From contig NC_083693.1 of NCBI RefSeq assembly GCF_033118175.1, positions 57,591,981 through 57,655,980 on the forward strand: DNA of 64,000 nt. Reading direction: 5' to 3'. Positions 58,501 to 64,000 of this stretch are shown here, piece by piece (position 1 is the stretch's first letter; each line of letters begins with the position of its first letter). This DNA comes from Dama dama (taxonomy: Eukaryota; Chordata; Mammalia; Artiodactyla; Cervidae). The translations under genes were made by a program, and so were the position numbers. The notes under the pieces were generated by a model that did no database searches, was not told the origin of the DNA, and saw nothing but the letters and a program-made list of their open reading frames with translations.

Positions 58501-60597
58501 CTTTGTTAAGAACAGTAAGAGGTTATAAAGGTATGCAAGTGGTGTCTTTGTAATGATAACAAATGGCAAGTTAGACTTTCCTGAAAATGTTTTATCAATT
58601 GTAAATATTGGGTTAACTCAGTGCTGTGTGGCTTTTGTAGCAAATGATCTGAAATAATTGTTTTTTAAATGTGATTTTTGACAATACCAGTATTCTTAGG
58701 ACACTAGTCATAAAAGTGTAGAAGGACAGAATGTATTAGCAGAAGAAGTTAGTGTTATCTAGTTCCTCCTATTTAGAAAAATTTAGAGTCTGGAACACCT
58801 GCAGGCTGTTACTTGGCCTGTACACAAAACAGTCAATTGATATTTTAGAACGATATGCTACTTAATAGGCAGAATGTTTTTTCATTAAAAAAATATTACT
58901 TAGACATCTTTTTTACTATATCTTGGGAGAAATAAAATTAAATTCAAATTTATAATTGGTTCTGCCATCCCTCAAAAAGCATCAAAACTAGTTGTTAGAA
59001 GAAACATATTTACATGAATTAAATGGCAATGAAAAAGTCATGAATACATGGAAAATACAGTTACTTTATATGCTATTAATATTTTTTCAGAGCAGCTTTT
59101 CCCTCATCTCACACCTTCTTGACTGAAACAATGATGACCCCTCTCCATTCCCACCCTTTGAATAACTTTTTGATATTTCTTAACAAAGAAAAGACTTTTG
59201 CCCTATTCAATGTTAATGACTTGACTGCCGTACTTCTTTGGTCCAATTAACAGCACACAGAAGGAGAAGAGCTCAGATGCTGTTATAAGACACCTAATAT
59301 AAATCTCTCTGGTGTAACATCACTAATGAATATGTTTTTGTTTTCTATTTCTAACGTTGTCTCTTAATCCTCTTTTTTCACATGTATGCTTTTCCTTGTT
59401 TAGAGCTAAGTCCATGTTTCATATAAAGGAAATGTTTGTTTGGAAGCTAAAAGAGCAGTAGGTAAAACTTACAGTGGGTTTTAAGTTTGGTATCGATGAG
59501 AGATTTCATTAAAGTGAATGGGCCAGAATTAAATAGCCATTCAGTCTGTATTAAAACTGTATAAGATCTGAATGTTTCTAACATTTATTTACCATATTCT
59601 AGAGACAAAAGTAAGCATTTTTGAGAGGTATAACTGTGTTCTGCTGGTATAATAGTCTGTTCTGTTTGTTAATCATAGGCTTCCAGCTGCTTCTTAATGA
59701 GATACAACCATAATTCAGAGAAAAATAGACTAAGAAACCAAGACTATTAGTGGCGAATGATGTAATAAGAGTTAGAGAGAAAAGAATATGAGCCACAAAA
59801 GGATTTTTTACCACGCTCCACTGTAGTATGCTGTGATTGTGGGCAGGCACAAATTGAGATTCAACATTACATTCAAAAGTTACCAACTGTTAAATTGGCA
59901 ACTTTATGATTGAAAAAAGAGAGACTTAAAAAAAAGGTCTTTCAACTCTGAATAAAAGTATTTCTTAGATTGATATATGTGGCTTTTTAACTTTTTCTGG
60001 ATAAATAAAAAGATTTTTCATGCAAGTTCTTTAAATTATAATTACTGTCAAGCATGCTTAAGCCCAATAGATTAACTTAGAAATTGTGTAATTCTTCAAA
60101 TGTTAAAAATTGACTATTTTTATCTAATATTATCTGGATATTTTAGTATGTAATCACAAACAAGTTAGACTTATCACCTAGCCAATGCCAGCTATGTTTT
60201 AGATATGTGCATAAATAGACAAGCAAATAGGACTCTAGTAGACGGGTAGAAAGGTGTCTACTCTCTTAAAAGATGCTGGAATAATCTGTCTCTCATCTTG
60301 TAGGAGAAAGTCTTTGCACGATAAGTACCCAACATATTTAGTGCTTAGTTGAAGGACTTGGAAGAACTCACTGAGCATAAGTATTTGGTGCACAATTAAT
60401 AGGTTAGCCTTGAACAGGTTCTGCGAGATATAGACAGTCAGTCACGGGGAAATTTCTGCCTTTCATGATGATGTTTAGTGGAATTTTGATTAGAAACAAT
60501 TTTACCTGAAATGAGAAGCTAAACACATAGCAGATGAAATCATACAGTACACATTTATTGGCAAGGTAGTTTTTAAAGGTATAGGATAAAAGCATCT
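55542..60597. other. Five kilobases almost free of recognisable repeats, no gene seen
   Basis: I recognise no SINE, LINE, LTR or microsatellite of note and no coding signal in this interval. The frames at 55685-55977, 56495-56791, 58309-58569 and 59599-59886 are short and unrecognised. Elsewhere in the window a young SINE or LINE occurs every one to two kilobases, so the gap stands out. Confidence 0.5.
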
Positions 60598-60608
60598 AGA
60601 TACTCGTT

Positions 60609-63354
60609 TGTTTTGTTTGTGCCTTTCAAGAGTCTGTTTCCCAGTCATGTGTAAGTTCTGGTGGCTCTGTGGTGGGGTTAATGGTGACCTCCTCCAAGAG
60701 GGATTATGCCATATCCAATTCTGCAGCACCCAGAGCCCCTGCCCCTGCAGCAGGCCCCTGCTGACCTGTACCTACTCAGAAGACACTCACAATTCTATCT
60801 CAGTCTCTGTGGGATCTCTGGGTCCTGGTGTGTACAAGGTATGTTTGGGCTCTCTGAGCAACTCTGGCAGTTATGGGGTTTTATTTTAATGTGATTTTGC
60901 CCCTCCTACCATCTAGCTGTGGCTTCTCTGCCCTTGGACACAGGGTATATCCTCACAGTAGTTCCAGCATCACGTAGCCACCACTCCAGCACTGTGAAGC
61001 TGCTGCTCCAGCGCCTACAGTCTTGCTGGGGCTCTTGAACCCAGGAGAAAGGAGCAGAAAATGCACTGGTCATAGCAAACACCCTCTTGCAACAACACAA
61101 GAGAATACTCTACACGTGGACATCACCAGATGGTCAATACTGAAATCAGATAGATTATATTATTTGCAGCCAAAGATGGAGAAGCTCTATACAATCAGCA
61201 AAAACAAGACCAGGAGCTGACTGTGGCTCAGATCATAAACACCTTATTGCCAAAATCAGACTTAAATTGAAAAAAGTAGGAAAAACCACTAGACCATTCA
61301 GGTATGACATTAATCAAATATCTTCTGATATAGAGTAGAAATGACAAATAGATTCAAGGGATTAGATCTGATTGAGTACCTGAAGAACTATGGATGGGGT
61401 TTGTGACATTGTACAGGAGGCAGTGATCAAGACCATCCCCAAGAAAAAGAAATGAAAAAAAGCAAAAGGGTTGTCCTAGGAGGCCTTACAAATAGCTGTG
61501 GAAAGAAGAGAAGTGAAAAGCAAAGGAGAAAAGGAAAGATATATCCATTTGAATGCAGAGTTCCAAAGACTAGCAAGGAGAGGTAAGAAGGCCTTCCTTA
61601 GTGATCAATGCAAAGAAATAGAGGAACACAATAGAATGGGAGAGACTAGAGATCTCTTCAAGAAAATTAGAGACACCAAGGGAATATTTCATGCAAAGAT
61701 GGGCACAATAAAGGACGGAAATGGTGTGGACCTAACAGAAGAAGAGGATGTTAAAAAGAGGTAGCAATAATACACAGAAGACCTATACAAAAAAGATCTT
61801 CATGACCCAGATAACCACGATGGTGTGATCATTCACCTAGAGCCAGACATCCTGGAATATGAAGTCAAGTGGGCTTTAGGAAGCATCACCACAAACAAAG
61901 GTAGTGGAGGTGATGGAATTCCAGTTGAGATATTTCAAATCCTAAACGATGATGTTGTGAAAGTGCTGCACTCAATATGTCAGCAAATTTGGAAAACTCA
62001 GCAGTAGCCACAGGACTGGAAAAGGTCAGTGTTCATTACAATCCCAAAGAAAGGCAATGGCAAAGGATACTCAAACTACCGTACATTGTACTCATCTCAC
62101 ACTTTAGCAAAGTAATGCTCCAAATTCTCCAAGCCAGGCTACTACAGTACATGAACCGTGAACTTCCAGATGTTCAACCTGGATTTAGAAAAGGCAGAGG
62201 AACCAGAAATCAAATTGCCAACAGCTATGGGATCATTGAAAAAGTGAGTGAGTTCCAGAAAAACATCTACTTCTGCTTTATTGACTATGCCAAAACCTTT
62301 GACTGTGTGGATCAAAATAAAATGTGGAAAATTCTTAAAGAGATGGGAATACAGATCACCTGACCTGCCTTCTGAGAAATCTGTATGCAGGTCAAGAAGC
62401 AACAGTTAGAACTGGACATGGAACAACAGACTGGCTCCAAATTGGGAAAAGAGTACGTCAAGGCTGCATATTGTCACCCTGATTATTTAACCTATATGCA
62501 GAGTACATCATGAGAAATGCTGGACTGAATGAAGCACAAGCTGGAATCAAGACTGCTAGTAGAAATATCAATAACTTCAGATATGCAGAAGACACCACCC
62601 TTATGGCAGAAAGTGAAGAAGAACTAAAGCATCTCTTGATGAAAGTGAAAGAGGAAAGTGAAACAGTTGGCTTAAAACTTAACATTCTGGAAACTAAGAT
62701 CATGGCATCTGGTCCCATCACTTCATGGGGAATAGATAGGGGAACAGTGGCAGATTATATTTTTGGGGGCTCCAAAATCACTGCAGATGGTGACTGCAGC
62801 CATGAAATTAAAAGACACTTGCTCCTTAAAAGATAAATTATGACCAACCTAGACAGCATATTAAAAGCAGAGACATTACTTTGCCAGCAAAAGTCCATTA
62901 GTCATAGCTATGGTTTTTCCAGTAGTCACGTATGGATGTGAGTCACATATGGATTATAAAGAAAGCTGAACACCGAAGAATTGATGCTTTTGAACTGTGG
63001 TGTTGAAGAAGACTGTTGAGAGTCCCTTGGACTGCAAGGAGATCCAACCAGTCCATCCTAAAGGAGATCAGCCCTGGGTGTTCATTGGAAGGACTGATGC
63101 AGAAGCTGAAACTCTAATACTTTGGCCACCAGATGTGAAGAATTGACTTTGGAAAAGACCCTGATGCTGGGAAAGATTGAAGGCAGAAGGAGAAGGGGAA
63201 GACAGAGGATGAGATGGTTGGATGACATCCCTGACTCAATGGACATGAGTTTTGGTCAGCTCTGGGATTTGGTGATGGACAGGGAAGCCTGGCGGCTGCT
63301 GTCCATGAGTTCTCAAAATCCAACCCAACTCAGCGACTGAGCTCAACTCAACTC
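60609..63354 (+). mobile_element. BovB LINE, near full length but dead, endonuclease front deleted
   Basis: This 2.75-kb copy compares with about 3.2 kb for the family. Non-coding 5' sequence runs from 'gtttgtgcctttcaagagtc' to about 61050. It joins directly to the middle of the ORF at NALVIANT (about 61061), so the N-terminal endonuclease region is missing. Next come YTWTSPDGQY, then the linker frame 61498-61764 (KSKGEKERYIHLNAEFQ, GETRDLFKKIRDTKGIF) and the RT frames 61825-62007 and 61977-62363 (DVQPGFRKGRGTRNQIA; motif A as DYAKTFDCVD). The catalytic motif at 62582-62593 reads YAED instead of YADD. Several stops and frameshifts occur. Flanks agatactcgtt (60598-60608) and agatattcatt (63355-63365) may be its target duplication. 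Confidence 0.92.
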
Positions 63355-63536
63355 AGATATTCATTGGTTTTCTCTGGAAGCTATACATTTGCTGCAAAAA
63401 TATGAGTAAGTAACCAATTAGAGGCAATCTAAACTATCAAAATAAGAAAATTTTGTCACACATTTAATAAAAAATGCATCTAGATGAAAGCGATTTGCAT
63501 TGATTTTTCATATATAAGGTCTAACATCCCTCTTGT

Positions 63537-63715
63537 TTTTAAAATTAATTTTTATTGGAATATTTACAATGTCCTGTTAGTTTCTACTGTACATCAAAGT
63601 AAATCAGCTATACATATACATATGTTCCCTTTTTTAAGAAAAATTTCCTTCCCATTTAGTTCACCACAGAACGCTGAGTTCCCTGAGCTATAAAGCAGGT
63701 TCTCCTATTTAAAAG
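63537..63715 (-). mobile_element. Old L1 3' UTR fragment
   Basis: The plus strand reads 'ttattggaatatttacaatgtcctgttagtttctactgtacatcaaagtaaatcagctatacatat' and later 'gagttccctgagctataaagcaggttctcc', the antisense of the older mammalian L1 3' UTR. Non-coding. The last 285 bases of the window hold nothing recognisable. Confidence 0.75.
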
Positions 63716-64000
63716 CAGCAACTTAAACTGATGGAAGTAAAAATGCTCTGTTCCTCACACCATTTCCATATATCCTCATACATTAATTAGCACTCTTTGT
63801 AAGCTTTGTTGAGTCCTTTAATTTTTCTGTACTCCATTTCTCCTGTAGAAACGAGAGACCACTCTGACACGAAACATGTGATCATTTTCCCTTCGAGATC
63901 TCTAGGAGAGAAATTTTATAATCACTCTCAATAAAAATTTCATTGTTTTAATCACCCATATGCAAGGTATATATATTTTCATCTTGGCATCTAGTATTTA

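Noticed and set aside
1..64000. A previously undescribed multi-gene system
   Set aside because: After accounting for retroelements and their antisense frames, no cluster of unexplained coding sequence or regular structure remains.

Overview
The window is mammalian nuclear DNA from a ruminant, most likely a bovid (cattle, buffalo, sheep or goat). The diagnosis rests on its repeats: nine BovB (RTE-type LINE) copies, many tRNA-headed Bov-tA SINEs, three dimeric Bov-A2 SINEs, one CHR-type cetartiodactyl SINE and young L1 elements with the bovine-type 3' end. I cannot separate the bovid genera from this sequence. I find no intact host protein-coding gene, no RNA gene and no CRISPR array. Nearly every long open frame is a piece of a retroelement or a frame antisense to one. 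The window reads as intergenic or deep intronic DNA built by retrotransposition.

Layout. 1-2.7 kb is AT-rich unique sequence. 2.7-5.4 kb holds an old L2 broken by a Bov-tA and a BovB, a second BovB and a small inverted-repeat element. 7.05-7.33 kb is a short L1 insertion with an internal inversion and a 12-bp target-site duplication. 10.7-13.9 kb is a decayed class I (gammaretrovirus-like) endogenous retrovirus on the minus strand, gag/pro/pol in order, with a BovB inside its reverse transcriptase region. 13.9-17.7 kb is a 3.8-kb L1, also with a 5' inversion, an 11-bp duplication and an undamaged ORF2 reading frame in both halves, so it is recent. 18-22 kb holds MER5A, an MLT2-type LTR and SINEs, two of them in inverted orientation. 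22-26.2 kb is repeat-poor.

26-36 kb carries SINEs, an old L1 3' end, an 836-bp BovB and unique DNA. 37-40.4 kb is a mosaic of old L1 fragments and MLT1 LTR pieces. 40.9-43.2 kb has two Bov-A2 copies in inverted orientation and a broken MLT1. 43.88-46.84 kb is a processed pseudogene of SKP2 (F-box/LRR subunit of the SCF ubiquitin ligase) with a 13-bp target-site duplication and its own SINE insertion. 47-55.5 kb has more BovB, a long L2, a short tandem repeat, a CHR SINE and MIR. 55.5-60.6 kb is almost free of recognisable repeats. 60.6-63.35 kb is a nearly complete but dead BovB lacking the front of its endonuclease domain.

The genes here do not work together in a pathway. What the window offers is a layered record of insertions: L2, MIR, MER5 and MaLR LTRs first, then the retrovirus and older L1s, then BovB and Bov SINEs, and lastly the young L1s. 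I found no convincing unknown biological system. The points most worth following up are the two independent twin-primed L1 insertions, the nested retrovirus and the SKP2 retrocopy.
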